NCBI RefSeq assembly: GCF_003781945.1
Contig: NZ_RJJW01000002.1
Coordinates: 378,205 to 442,204, forward strand
DNA length: 64,000 nucleotides
Source of the DNA: Halorubrum sp. CSM-61
Lineage (GTDB): Archaea; Halobacteriota; Halobacteria; Halobacteriales; Haloferacaceae
Direction: 5' to 3'
The notes below the pieces were generated by a model. The model saw only the letters and a list, made by a program, of their open reading frames with translations. It did no database searches and was not told the origin of the DNA. Each line of letters starts with the position of its first letter. Within the stretch, counting starts at the first letter, position 1. Below are positions 34,475-43,403 of this stretch, piece after piece. The position numbers and the translations under genes were made by a program.

Positions 34475-36580
34475 ATGTCCGACACTGCTCGCGACCCACC
34501 CACACGCCCGTTGTTTTGTCGAGCGACTGCCGTCGAACTCCTCCCCTGTGGCGTCGATGACGCGTCGTACCGACTCGATCAGGATCTCGGGACGCCACTC
34601 GTAGAGAGTGTCGAACGCACACTCGAGGAGACGAACGGATCGGTCGAGTTGTTCTGTGTGAGCCGCCCGACGTACACTGGGGTAATCGCCACCGCGACAC
34701 CACAGCGTCCACACAACACCGGACGAGCCGCACCGAACCGATCGGCCGATACTGCATCGGCGACTGACACGCTGTGTGAGGAGTTCTCCGAGACGCTGCC
34801 GGCGTGGATCGGCCTCGTTCGCGGTCCCCTTTCTCTGGACGCGCTCGGGTACGCCCCGCTGCGGACGGCGCGTGTGGTCGCGACGGATCGGGCTGCGGGC
34901 TCGTCGCTCGGTGGGGCACTCACCGAACTGTTAGACAGCAACCACCAGCGCGGGATCACGACGATCACACAGCTGCTGATCACAACAGGTGCGGACGGTC
35001 GCTTCGAGGTGACGCTTCGCGTCGGCGAAGCCACCGGTCGGCCACAACCGCTCGGTCGGCACGCGCTCACAGCGACCGTCGACGCTCCCGAACCGGACGG
35101 ACTGGCACGCGTTCTTCCGACCGGCCTTCGATCCAGTCGGACGCTGGCCGCTGATGCGTGGACGACACGGCCCTCTCGGTTGGAACCAGAGGACACGCGG
35201 TCGGTGCTTCACGCGAGAGCGGCCGACGACTGGCGGCTCCACAGGCGATCACGCCGACAGATCCCAGACGGCTCGCCTGCCGACCGCCGACGGTTAGCGC
35301 TGCTCACGAGCGGCGATGAGTACGACGCACTGTTGGCTGGCCAGCCAGCCACGGCGCTGTATGACCCGCTCGCTGTCGAGCCCACGCTTCGGTTGGATGC
35401 ATCTGGACTGCGATCGGTACTCGCTGTCGTTCCGCTGTACTCGGGGTGTCGCTGGCCGGGATCACGTCGGTCGCTCGCTGTCGAGCCAGAGACCGTCCTG
35501 TCGACGCCCGTGGGATCGCCAGCCCCCGACACACGCGACGAACCGACGGGTGGTGAGATCGATTCTGTTCGGTCGCAGCCACCGTCGCTCACCGCGATGG
35601 CCACTCGATGGCTGACCGAAGCCGGCTGTGCGGTGACTGTGGCCCCTGATCGAACGTGGGGAGAACCACAGCTCACGGGCGCACCAGCGGGAGCGACGAC
35701 GCCAGTCGTCATCGTGGATCCAACTGCCACACGTGCGGAGACGCCGATCGAGACCGCCGGCGAGCTACTCTTGGCTGCCAACCAGGCGGTACAGGCGGGC
35801 GAACGACTCTTCGTCGTCACGCCCTCGAAAGCGGCCGCACACTGGGCCACTGACGTCCTCGCGGTCCCGTTCATTCAAAGCGAGACGGCGACACGTGTGG
35901 CCACGCTTCCGGCTCCCGTCACAGACACCCGCGGTGGTATCGTTCTGACGGGCACGAGGAACCCGCCCCGCTGGACGGTCGACGCTTGTGGCACACGCCG
36001 ACTCACGAGCGGCGATCGATGTCTCGCTGAAAGCCCGTGTCACCGCTCGCCTGCATCGCTCACATATGCGGCCTCGCGTGCCGTGGTTGATGGCCCGCAC
36101 GTGACGGTCATCCATCCCGACGGAGCCACCGAATCGTATGCGTCGATGACCGCCTGTCGCGAGCAGTATCGGGTCGTTCGGTGGCCCATCGAACCCGTTC
36201 GGCCGACGTTTCTCGGATCGGTGACGGTCGTGTATCGTGATGGACACCGCTTTCGCACGCTCACACCGCGTCGGCGGTGGGACGCGCCGTGTGGACTCGA
36301 CACGGATCTTGAAGCGGCGATTGGAACCTTCATCGACCGCTACACCGTCCCGTCGACGACGCCACTCGGTCGGCCATCGTTCGAGCGAACGCTCGACCGC
36401 TGGCTACACCACCAGATACCGTGTCAGACACCGAATGTCTCGTTGGGAGGGCAGTTACCACACGGTATCGATGCGATACGAACGGACGGCGGCCGTCTCA
36501 CGCTCCAACACCGGTCGTGGCGAGTGCCCGCTCCATCGGCGACCCAGGCGCTGTGTACGACGCCGTCAGACCAGTCATAA
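34475..36580 (+). CDS. Large hypothetical protein, degenerate paralogue of next gene
   Basis: A 701-residue soluble protein not recognised by family. Its second half matches the next protein in layout: a nuclease-like region (about residues 385-450: TPIETAGELLLAANQAVQAGERLFVVTPSKAAAHWATDVLA) aligns by eye with TKPAKLLTNLARAVTHGYSVIIVTPSRGDARQ. Its end (FIDRYTVPSTTPLGRPSFERTLDRWLHH, about 620-650) aligns with FIEQMTVESDGDTIRLQTLRQVFLKWY. The E-x-E...K set seen in the other protein is missing here. It is preceded by the small gene and followed 16 bases later by its partner. Confidence 0.6.
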   Translation: MSDTARDPPTRPLFCRATAVELLPCGVDDASYRLDQDLGTPLVESVERTLEETNGSVELFCVSRPTYTGVIATATPQRPHNTGRAAPNRSADTASATDTLCEEFSETLPAWIGLVRGPLSLDALGYAPLRTARVVATDRAAGSSLGGALTELLDSNHQRGITTITQLLITTGADGRFEVTLRVGEATGRPQPLGRHALTATVDAPEPDGLARVLPTGLRSSRTLAADAWTTRPSRLEPEDTRSVLHARAADDWRLHRRSRRQIPDGSPADRRRLALLTSGDEYDALLAGQPATALYDPLAVEPTLRLDASGLRSVLAVVPLYSGCRWPGSRRSLAVEPETVLSTPVGSPAPDTRDEPTGGEIDSVRSQPPSLTAMATRWLTEAGCAVTVAPDRTWGEPQLTGAPAGATTPVVIVDPTATRAETPIETAGELLLAANQAVQAGERLFVVTPSKAAAHWATDVLAVPFIQSETATRVATLPAPVTDTRGGIVLTGTRNPPRWTVDACGTRRLTSGDRCLAESPCHRSPASLTYAASRAVVDGPHVTVIHPDGATESYASMTACREQYRVVRWPIEPVRPTFLGSVTVVYRDGHRFRTLTPRRRWDAPCGLDTDLEAAIGTFIDRYTVPSTTPLGRPSFERTLDRWLHHQIPCQTPNVSLGGQLPHGIDAIRTDGGRLTLQHRSWRVPAPSATQALCTTPSDQS

Positions 36581-36596
36581 TACCGATCACCAATTC

Positions 36597-38894
36597 ATGG
36601 CAACAAAACCGATAGACGAGATACGAACCCCATTCGCACAGCGAACAGACAGCGATCAGATCCTTGGTCCCGGTCGGATCTGGTGTGTTCGGATCATGCT
36701 CCCGGGTCACAGCGATCCGGACCTTCGAACAGCGACGGCGTTTCCAATGGACGGCATCGTCGAGGAGATCCTCGAGGACATCCCGGCGCTTGCAGCCGTC
36801 GAACAACTGACTGCCCCCGGAGCGATACAACAGGAACACTTCCTGGTCGGCTACTCGAACGATCGCAACCACGAACGAGCCATCGAGAAGGCGCTCGGCA
36901 ACCAGGGAAAGCCCGTCACGGCGTACGGAGAGGGAGCGAGCGCGACGCCCACCACGAAGGGACGAGCCCCCTCGTCGATCGCCTCCAAAATGCATGAGAT
37001 TGTCAAATCGGGGATCCCGGACAATATCAAAACGCAGCTCTGTCAAGTCGATCTCACGCCGCTGGGACTGCTCCCCCGTCCGACCTCGCGGGTCCTGTTA
37101 GCCGAGAACATGCATCTCACACGGATCGATACGGTCGGCCAGAGTGCTCTCGTTTCGCTCGTCCGAACGCTCAACGCGCGGCGGATGCCGTATCTCCACG
37201 GGACGCTCCTCACGCGAGCGGGCAGTAGCGGGAGCCACGACTACCTCGGGGCCTCCCGACTCGTCGTGTTCGGAACAGATAACGGAATCGTCACCGACGA
37301 CGACGTCCGGACGTACGCCGAGACGGTCGATGAAGACTTTCGGATCTCGACGTATTTCGGCACCCACGTCCGCGACAATTTCGATCTCCCTGTCGAGAGT
37401 CATCACACGTACGCCACCAACGCGACCTCGCATCCGTCGCCAGTCGAGCAGATGGACGATCAAAGCATTCGACAGTCCACGATACGCGATCTTCAGTCCG
37501 GCTTCACCGAGTATCGAAGCCTACTCAACGGGCAGATGAACGCCGACCAGCGGTACCGACAGCTGTTCGGCTGCTACGGCGTGTTGCGGCTTCGGAGCTG
37601 TGATCTGATCAACTTCTTCGCTGTGATCCCGGCGTACTTCGACGTCTCCCCGTGGGGACGCGCGATGACGGCGTCACCGATCGGGGTGTCGGTCGTCGAC
37701 TTTGATGAACCACTTGCGGGGACCCGACACAGCTTCGGGACCGAACACCCCGGTGACACGACACGCTCTCTACAGAACACGAACGAAGAATCGATACCCC
37801 ATCAAGAACTCGTCTCCGACTGGGCCCTCTCGCTCATCCGCAACGGTCACGAAATCCTCGCGATCGATCAAGACGACGTCGATATTGACTTTCCCGAGGA
37901 CGAAGATCCGACCGAGACGACCTTCTTCGATGACGCATCACGACCGGATATCGTGAGTCGGAAAGACGGGCGCATATACTGTCATGAGATCGAATACGGA
38001 AACAAAACGAAGCCAGCAAAGCTGTTGACGAATCTCGCACGCGCTGTGACACACGGGTATTCGGTCATCATCGTCACGCCGTCGCGAGGGGATGCCCGTC
38101 AAAAGTACATCAACGAAAACGACCCCGACCGGTTGGGGCCACTGCTCGAATCGTATCGTGATGTCGATGCTAATGGCGTGATCTGCTATACGCTGAATGC
38201 GACCGTTCAGCCGTCTGAAGACGTGACGATGCTGCTTCCATCCGGGACAGACACGTCTCGCTGGCGTCGGACGCCCGACGATCGCCACGAACTGATCGTC
38301 GACGGTGACGTCGTCGCCGAGGGGCCAGCCGATGAGAGCGTCGACACGTATTCTTACACCTGTCCGCGGGTGTACGAACGGGGCTCCGGGTACGTTCTCG
38401 AGTCTGCCTCGGGCGAAGTCATCCGCGAACAGCCGACAAAGGACGCTGCGAGCGGTGATCTCACGCCGATCCGAAAGCCGTTCCCGATCCTCAAGCGGCA
38501 TCATCTCACACAGACGACCGTCATGTACAAATCAGGAGATCAGTTCACCGAGTTCGCGTACCAACCCGAGTGGGCGCTCACGTACCAGAGCTCCAACTCG
38601 CGACGGTACGAAGCGGCTGCGAACGCGTTCATCGAACAGATGACTGTCGAATCAGACGGCGATACGATCCGGCTTCAGACGCTGCGGCAGGTGTTCCTGA
38701 AGTGGTATACAGCCCAGACGGATCTGAATTCGCCGAATGACACGTGGTTCGGCCGCGCAGTTAACGCCAGCTACGACGTTGACGACAGTGACACGCATAA
38801 CAAACGCTTAGAGAATCGGACGTTCCGGTTCTCGAACGACGTGGTATCGCCAGATCTGCCGTTCGTCGATGACGAGGGAGATATCGATATGTGA
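36597..38894 (+). CDS. Large hypothetical protein with PD-(D/E)XK-like motif
   Basis: A 765-residue soluble protein. The N-terminal half is unfamiliar. Around residues 449-480, RPDIVSRKDGRIYCHEIEYGNKTKPAKLLTNLARAV gives the D...E-x-E...K spacing of PD-(D/E)XK nucleases, followed by the strand YSVIIVTPS. The C-terminal domain (about 620-765) has helices and conserved Trp/Phe (FIEQMTVES...LRQVFLKWYTAQ) that could be a winged helix. Its partner gene precedes it by 16 bases. Nuclease activity is a hypothesis. The gene ends 47 bases before the next core gene. Confidence 0.6.
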   Translation: MATKPIDEIRTPFAQRTDSDQILGPGRIWCVRIMLPGHSDPDLRTATAFPMDGIVEEILEDIPALAAVEQLTAPGAIQQEHFLVGYSNDRNHERAIEKALGNQGKPVTAYGEGASATPTTKGRAPSSIASKMHEIVKSGIPDNIKTQLCQVDLTPLGLLPRPTSRVLLAENMHLTRIDTVGQSALVSLVRTLNARRMPYLHGTLLTRAGSSGSHDYLGASRLVVFGTDNGIVTDDDVRTYAETVDEDFRISTYFGTHVRDNFDLPVESHHTYATNATSHPSPVEQMDDQSIRQSTIRDLQSGFTEYRSLLNGQMNADQRYRQLFGCYGVLRLRSCDLINFFAVIPAYFDVSPWGRAMTASPIGVSVVDFDEPLAGTRHSFGTEHPGDTTRSLQNTNEESIPHQELVSDWALSLIRNGHEILAIDQDDVDIDFPEDEDPTETTFFDDASRPDIVSRKDGRIYCHEIEYGNKTKPAKLLTNLARAVTHGYSVIIVTPSRGDARQKYINENDPDRLGPLLESYRDVDANGVICYTLNATVQPSEDVTMLLPSGTDTSRWRRTPDDRHELIVDGDVVAEGPADESVDTYSYTCPRVYERGSGYVLESASGEVIREQPTKDAASGDLTPIRKPFPILKRHHLTQTTVMYKSGDQFTEFAYQPEWALTYQSSNSRRYEAAANAFIEQMTVESDGDTIRLQTLRQVFLKWYTAQTDLNSPNDTWFGRAVNASYDVDDSDTHNKRLENRTFRFSNDVVSPDLPFVDDEGDIDM

Positions 38895-38911
38895 GTGGAC
38901 ACCGCGTGCAA

Positions 38912-38917
38912 TTTAAA
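38912..38917 (+). promoter_or_regulatory. TATA-like box for glmU-like/glmS operon
   Basis: TTTAAA, 25-30 bases before the ATG at 38942. It shows that the operon kept its own promoter next to the island edge. Confidence 0.55.
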
Positions 38918-38941
38918 CCGCGGGCGGGCGACGGCTGTAAC

Positions 38942-40132
38942 ATGAGCGACGATTCCGTGACCGCGGTGATCCTCGCCGCGGGCGAGGGCCGGCGGTTGGA
39001 GCCGCTGACGAACCGGCGGCCGAAACCGATGGTGTCCGTGGCGAACCGTCCGCTGTTAGAGCACGTCGTCGAGGCCGTCGCCGCGGCCGGCGTCGACCGG
39101 ATCGCCCTCGTCGTCGGCTACAGACAGGAGCGCATCCGGAACCACTTCGGCGACGGCGACGACTGGGGCGTGACGATCGAGTACGTCGAGCAGTCGACGC
39201 AGTTGGGGACCGGCCACGCCGTGTTACAGGCCGAGCCGGTCGTCGACGGGCCCTTCATCGTGCTCAACGGCGACCGGATCGTCGATCCCGCGGTCGTCTC
39301 CCGAGTTCGCGACCGCGCGCGCGACGGAGACCACCCGGCGATGACGGTCACGACTGCAGAACACCCCCGAGAGTACGGCGTGGTGAGCCTCGACGGCGAC
39401 CGGGTGACCGGAATCGACGAAAAACCCGAGGGGCCGGTCGAGACGAACCGGATCAACGCCGGCGTCTACGCCTTCTCGCCGGCCGTGTTCGACGCGATCC
39501 GCGAGACGCACGCGCCGGGTGAGCTGGCGATCACGGCGACGCTCAACGAGCTCGCGTCGGCGGGGGACCTGACCGCGGTCAGGTACAACGGTCGCTGGCT
39601 CGACGTGTCGAACCTCTGGGACCTGCTGACGGTCAACGCCGCGCTGATCGGCGAGCCCGAACGGACGGAGCCCGAACGGACGGAGCCCGCCGACCCCGCC
39701 CTCGACGAGTCGGTGACGGTCGCCGACGACGTGGCGCTCGCGGGCAACGTCCGCGTCGGGCCGAACGTCACGATCGGCGGGAGCACCGCGATCGGGAGCA
39801 ACGCGACGATCGAGGCGAGTGCGGTCGTCGAGAACGCGGTGATCTTCCCCGACGCCGTGATCGGGGCCGGGGCGGTCGTTCGCGACGCGATCGTCGCCGG
39901 CAACGCGCGCATCGGGCCGAACGCGACGATCGCCGGTGGTCCCGCGACCGTCGTCGTCGGCGACGCGGTCCATCGCGACGTCGACTTCGGTGGCGTGGTC
40001 GGCGACAACGCGACCGTGGGCGGCGGCGCGACGCTCACCGACGGCGCGGTCGTCGGCGACGACGTCCGGGCCGACGCGGGCGTCGTGATCGACGGGCGCA
40101 TCGAGTCGGACGCGGTCGTCCGGAGGGGGTAG
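38942..40132 (+). CDS. GlmU-like sugar-1-P nucleotidylyltransferase, second copy
   Basis: A 396-residue protein. Nucleotidylyltransferase motifs AGEGRRLEPLTNRRPKPMVSV, LNGDRI and IDEKPEG are present; the C-terminal half is a hexapeptide-repeat beta helix (VGPNVTIGGSTAIGSNATIEASAVVENAVI). The GlmU acetyltransferase block (GHLSYVGD... NLRHDD) seen in the first copy is not evident, so this copy may only transfer nucleotidyl groups. A tandem PERTE repeat lies in the linker (39657-39686). It is followed two bases later by glmS. Confidence 0.85.
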   Translation: MSDDSVTAVILAAGEGRRLEPLTNRRPKPMVSVANRPLLEHVVEAVAAAGVDRIALVVGYRQERIRNHFGDGDDWGVTIEYVEQSTQLGTGHAVLQAEPVVDGPFIVLNGDRIVDPAVVSRVRDRARDGDHPAMTVTTAEHPREYGVVSLDGDRVTGIDEKPEGPVETNRINAGVYAFSPAVFDAIRETHAPGELAITATLNELASAGDLTAVRYNGRWLDVSNLWDLLTVNAALIGEPERTEPERTEPADPALDESVTVADDVALAGNVRVGPNVTIGGSTAIGSNATIEASAVVENAVIFPDAVIGAGAVVRDAIVAGNARIGPNATIAGGPATVVVGDAVHRDVDFGGVVGDNATVGGGATLTDGAVVGDDVRADAGVVIDGRIESDAVVRRG

Positions 40133-40134
40133 TC

Positions 40135-42009
40135 ATGTGCGGTATCATCGGATACGTCGGTACTGGTGTCGGCAAAGACGGCGACGACGCGGCCAGCGAC
40201 GGAGGTACTATCGACGGTGTGGGCGCGATCGTCCACAAGGGGCTTCGCAACTTGGAGTACCGCGGGTACGACTCGGCGGGCGTCGCGCTCGTGGGCGAGT
40301 CGAGCGGGCTCACCGTCGCGAAGCGGTCGGGCGAGGTCGACGGGCTGACCGTGCCGGACGTGCCGGACGCGACCCACGGCGTCGGTCACACGCGCTGGAG
40401 TACGCACGGGCCGCCCACGGACGCGAACGCGCACCCGCACACCGACTGCGCGGGCGACGTGGCGGTCGTCCACAACGGGATCGTCGAGAACTACGAGGAA
40501 CTCAAAGCGGAGCTGTCCGACCACGAGTTCACGAGCGACACGGACACCGAGGTCATCCCGCACCTGATCGAGGAGGAACTCGCGGGGGCCAGCGACGAGG
40601 ACGGCGAGGGGGGCGACCTGCTGGCTGCGGTGCGGAACGTCGAGGACCGACTGGTGGGAAGCTACGCGATCTGCGCGGTCCGCGAGGGCGACGACCGGAT
40701 CGTCGTGGCGCGTCGCGGAAGCCCGCTCGTGTTGGGCCGCGGCGAGGACGCCGCGTTCGTCGCCAGCGACGTGACGGCCTTCCTCGAACACACCCGCGAC
40801 GTGACGTACCTGGAGGACGGCGACGTGGCCGCGCTCGAGGCCGGAGACGTGTCGATCTTTCATCACGGCGAGCCGGTCGAGCGCGCGGTCGAGACCGTCT
40901 CGTGGGAGGCGGACGCCGCCGAGAAGGGCGGCTACGAGCACTACATGCGCAAGGAGATCCACGAGCAGCCCTCGTCGCTGCGGCAGACGCTCGCCGGGCG
41001 GCTCGACGTCGACGCCGGCGACGTGGATCTGGACGTGTCGTTCCCGCCGGGCTTCCTCGCCGACCTGGAGGAGATCCGGATCGTCGCCTGCGGAACCTCT
41101 TACTACGCGGGGCGGTACGCCGCGCAGCTGTTCGAGGAGCTCGCGGGGGTGCGCGCGACCGTCGAGATCGCCAGCGAGTACGAGTTCGGCGCGGGGCGGA
41201 CCCCGGACCGGACGCTCGTCGTCGCGGTCACACAAAGCGGGGAGACGGCCGACACCCTCGGGGCGGTGCGTCGCGCGAACGCCGCGGGCGCGCGGACGTT
41301 CGCGGTGACGAACACCCTGGGGAGCACGGTGACGCGGGAGGTCGACGGAACGGCGTTCATCCGGGCCGGCCCGGAGATCGGCGTGGCGGCGACGAAGACG
41401 TTCGCCTCGCAGGTCGCGACGCTCGCGATGCTCGCGGTGGCCGTGGGCCGCGATCGGGGGGCGCTTGGGGCCGCCGACGCGCGGTCGGTGTTAGATGACC
41501 TCCGGGGCCTCCCGGGCGCGGTCCAGCAGGTGCTTGACGAGGAGGCGCAGGTGCGTGAGGCCGCCCGCGAGTACCAGGACAGCGAGGCGTTCTTCTTCGT
41601 CGGGCGAGCGTTGGGGGTGCCCGTGGCCCTTGAGGGTGCGTTGAAGCTCAAGGAGATCTCCTACGACCACGCCGAGGGGTTCGCGGCGGGTGAACTCAAA
41701 CACGGACCCCTCGCGCTGGTGACGCCCGAGACGCCCGTGTTGGCCGTGTTGACGGACGGCGCTCGGGCGAACGAGACGATGAACAACGTTACCGAAGCGC
41801 AGACGCGCGGCGCGCCGGCGTTGGGGTGCGTGTCGGAAGGCGAGGAGTTCGGGACGCTGGACGTGTCCTTCGAGGTGCCCGACGTGGGCGTCGTCGAGCC
41901 GATAGTGGCGAACGTGTACCTGCAGTTATTCGCGTATCACGTGGCGAACGAGAAGGGGCGGTCGATCGACAAGCCGCGGAATCTGGCGAAGAGCGTGACG
42001 GTGGAGTAA
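40135..42009 (+). CDS. glmS: Glutamine-fructose-6-phosphate aminotransferase
   Basis: A 624-residue class II amidotransferase making glucosamine-6-P from fructose-6-P and glutamine, first step to UDP-GlcNAc. The N-terminal nucleophile Cys2 is in MCGIIGYVG, with RGYDSAGVAL, HTRWSTHGPP and HNGIVENYEEL. Two SIS isomerase domains follow (ACGTSYYAGRYAAQLFE and YQDSEAFFFVGRALGVPVALEGALKLKEISYDHAEGFAAGELKHGP). The C-terminal signature KPRNLAKSVTVE is intact. It is transcribed with the upstream GlmU-like gene (three-base gap). Confidence 0.96.
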   Translation: MCGIIGYVGTGVGKDGDDAASDGGTIDGVGAIVHKGLRNLEYRGYDSAGVALVGESSGLTVAKRSGEVDGLTVPDVPDATHGVGHTRWSTHGPPTDANAHPHTDCAGDVAVVHNGIVENYEELKAELSDHEFTSDTDTEVIPHLIEEELAGASDEDGEGGDLLAAVRNVEDRLVGSYAICAVREGDDRIVVARRGSPLVLGRGEDAAFVASDVTAFLEHTRDVTYLEDGDVAALEAGDVSIFHHGEPVERAVETVSWEADAAEKGGYEHYMRKEIHEQPSSLRQTLAGRLDVDAGDVDLDVSFPPGFLADLEEIRIVACGTSYYAGRYAAQLFEELAGVRATVEIASEYEFGAGRTPDRTLVVAVTQSGETADTLGAVRRANAAGARTFAVTNTLGSTVTREVDGTAFIRAGPEIGVAATKTFASQVATLAMLAVAVGRDRGALGAADARSVLDDLRGLPGAVQQVLDEEAQVREAAREYQDSEAFFFVGRALGVPVALEGALKLKEISYDHAEGFAAGELKHGPLALVTPETPVLAVLTDGARANETMNNVTEAQTRGAPALGCVSEGEEFGTLDVSFEVPDVGVVEPIVANVYLQLFAYHVANEKGRSIDKPRNLAKSVTVE

Positions 42010-42021
42010 GTCCGTCTCCGG

Positions 42022-42474
42022 TCAACTATCACGATTACCGAGGACGAGCGTCTCCGGCACGAGGCGGTCGACGATGCCGTCGAAATCGTCGTCGAAGCTC
42101 AACACACGGTCGATATCGTGGTGTTCCACGTGTGCCACCGTCATCGCGTCGGTGAAGCTGAGCTGGTGTTCCGTGTATTTCCGGTGTCCTGCCACGGCGC
42201 GATCGAACAGTGACGGCGACGTGTGGAGAAGCTCGATCGCGGAGGGATATCCGTCACCACGAATGCGTCGTCCGACCTCGAGTCCGGCGTCGCTATCTCC
42301 GGTTCGGCGGTGCGTGAGCGTGACCACCTCGTCATAGACGTAGTCGCTCGTCATCACGTGGCCGTATTCCGTCGAGGTGAGGACCTCGTTTAGTGCCTCA
42401 AAGCCCACGTCATGGCGACTGGCGTCCGTGTCGTGGTGCGCGTAGAACACGCCAGTGTCCACGAAGACGCTCAT
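42022..42474 (-). CDS. vapC: PIN-domain toxin VapC
   Basis: A 150-residue PIN ribonuclease toxin: MSVFVDTGVFYAHHDTDASRH (catalytic Asp), MTSDYVYDEVVTLTHRR, and LSFTDAMTVAHVEHHDIDRVLSFDDDFD with the remaining acidic residues. The ATG overlaps the VapB stop (ATGA). The intact paralogue of the half gene at 28461-28685. It is convergent with glmS and may be in a recombination-prone spot. Confidence 0.88.
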   Translation of the reverse strand: MSVFVDTGVFYAHHDTDASRHDVGFEALNEVLTSTEYGHVMTSDYVYDEVVTLTHRRTGDSDAGLEVGRRIRGDGYPSAIELLHTSPSLFDRAVAGHRKYTEHQLSFTDAMTVAHVEHHDIDRVLSFDDDFDGIVDRLVPETLVLGNRDS

Positions 42475-42746
42475 CCGTACAGAATCTCGTCGATGTCGTC
42501 TTCGTCCGTCTCGACACCCGAGGTGATCCGCCCTTCGTTGAACTGGTCGATCTCTGCTTCAGTCAACTTCGGAGCCCCATCGCGAAACGAATCGATGAAC
42601 TCGGAGCGCGAGTCGACGACCGTGTCGATCAGCTCCGATAGGAGCTCTTGTTGTGTAACCTTCTTGCCGGTCTTCAGTCGAATTTCCGCCTGAAGCTCTT
42701 CGAGTTTCGATTTCGCCTCATCGTCCATTTTCACGGCTGTCGACAT
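42471..42746 (-). CDS. vapB: Antitoxin VapB
   Basis: A 91-residue haloarchaeal antitoxin. The N-terminal region (MSTAVKMDDEAKSKLEELQAEIRLKTGKKVTQQELLSELIDTVVDSR) is a ribbon-helix-helix-like DNA-binding part; the acidic C-terminal tail (VETDEDDIDEILYG) should wrap VapC. The ATG at 42744-42746 is preceded on this strand by AAAAGTTAACT at about 25-30 bases, a likely promoter. The alternative upstream start would add a non-conserved stretch. Confidence 0.85.
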   Translation of the reverse strand: MSTAVKMDDEAKSKLEELQAEIRLKTGKKVTQQELLSELIDTVVDSRSEFIDSFRDGAPKLTEAEIDQFNEGRITSGVETDEDDIDEILYG

Positions 42747-42902
42747 ACACGATGGTTCTTTCTCCAACGTAGTTAACTTTTCCACTGATCCGAGAATCGA
42801 CCTCGTCAAACACACTCGTAAAGCGCGGCCGTCTCTAAATCACGGTCCGATATCTTCGTGGATTTGTCGTCTAGTTGTATCTACAGGCTGAGCAGGCCGA
42901 GT

Positions 42903-42925
42903 GCCTCGGGGCTTGACTCCGAGGC
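42903..42925. mobile_element. Relic end of an IS200/IS605-type element
   Basis: GCCTCGG...CCGAGGC hairpin (stem 7 bp) around GGCTTGACT. Its reverse complement, with the flanking GTGAACCGCC, resembles the right end of the TnpB element (46333-46360, GTGAACTCACCCCGGGGTCAATCCCCGAGG). A solo end is left between vapB and the next toxin-antitoxin pair; no transposase is nearby. Confidence 0.5.
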
Positions 42926-42935
42926 GGTTCACCCG

Positions 42936-43403
42936 TCATGCCGACGCGGTCGACCCCGACCCGTCACCGCGTGGGAGACCGAATTCGACTTCGATCCGAA
43001 CCGTGTCGTACGGGACGAACGGCTTCTTCGCCCGGCCGTCCGCTTCGAAGTGGATGATGTCGTACTCGGCCAGCAGGTGCAGATCGTCGTGAACATCGTG
43101 GACATCGCGGTTGAGCCGGCTCGCCAGCCCGCGTATGCTCTCGGGTGGCTGCTCCATCACCGCTTCGAGTAGTTCCATCCGGCGCTCAGTGAGCAGCCGA
43201 CGGAGCCGTGTACGGTCTTCGAAGTTGACGACGTGGGGGACCGACTTGCCCTCGTCCCACTGCTCGGCGCGCTCGATCGCTGCTGTCTGCGCCTGCTCCG
43301 CTGGGAGCGACGTGATGCGGAGGGTGGACGGGTATTCGACCTCATCTGGCTCGGGCGTGAAATCGTCGTGTGCGGGTTCTGTGTCAGTCGGTTCGTTGCT
43401 CAT
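42936..43403 (-). CDS. HTH regulator, HVO_A0114-type (TumA-like antitoxin)
   Basis: A 155-residue wHTH protein. The region DRTRLRRLLTERRMELLEAVMEQPPESIRGLASRLNRDVHDVHDDLHLLAEYDIIHFEADGRAKKPFVPYDTVRIEVEF matches the HVO_A0114 group of haloarchaeal regulators. The start of this gene overlaps the 3' end of the TumE-like gene, giving toxin-antitoxin order. It probably represses its operon. Confidence 0.75.
   Translation of the reverse strand: MSNEPTDTEPAHDDFTPEPDEVEYPSTLRITSLPAEQAQTAAIERAEQWDEGKSVPHVVNFEDRTRLRRLLTERRMELLEAVMEQPPESIRGLASRLNRDVHDVHDDLHLLAEYDIIHFEADGRAKKPFVPYDTVRIEVEFGLPRGDGSGSTASA

Noticed and set aside
39657-39686. Tandem 15-base repeat encoding PERTE in the GlmU-like linker
   Set aside because: A two-copy linker repeat is common in low-complexity acidic haloarchaeal proteins and does not affect the fold.
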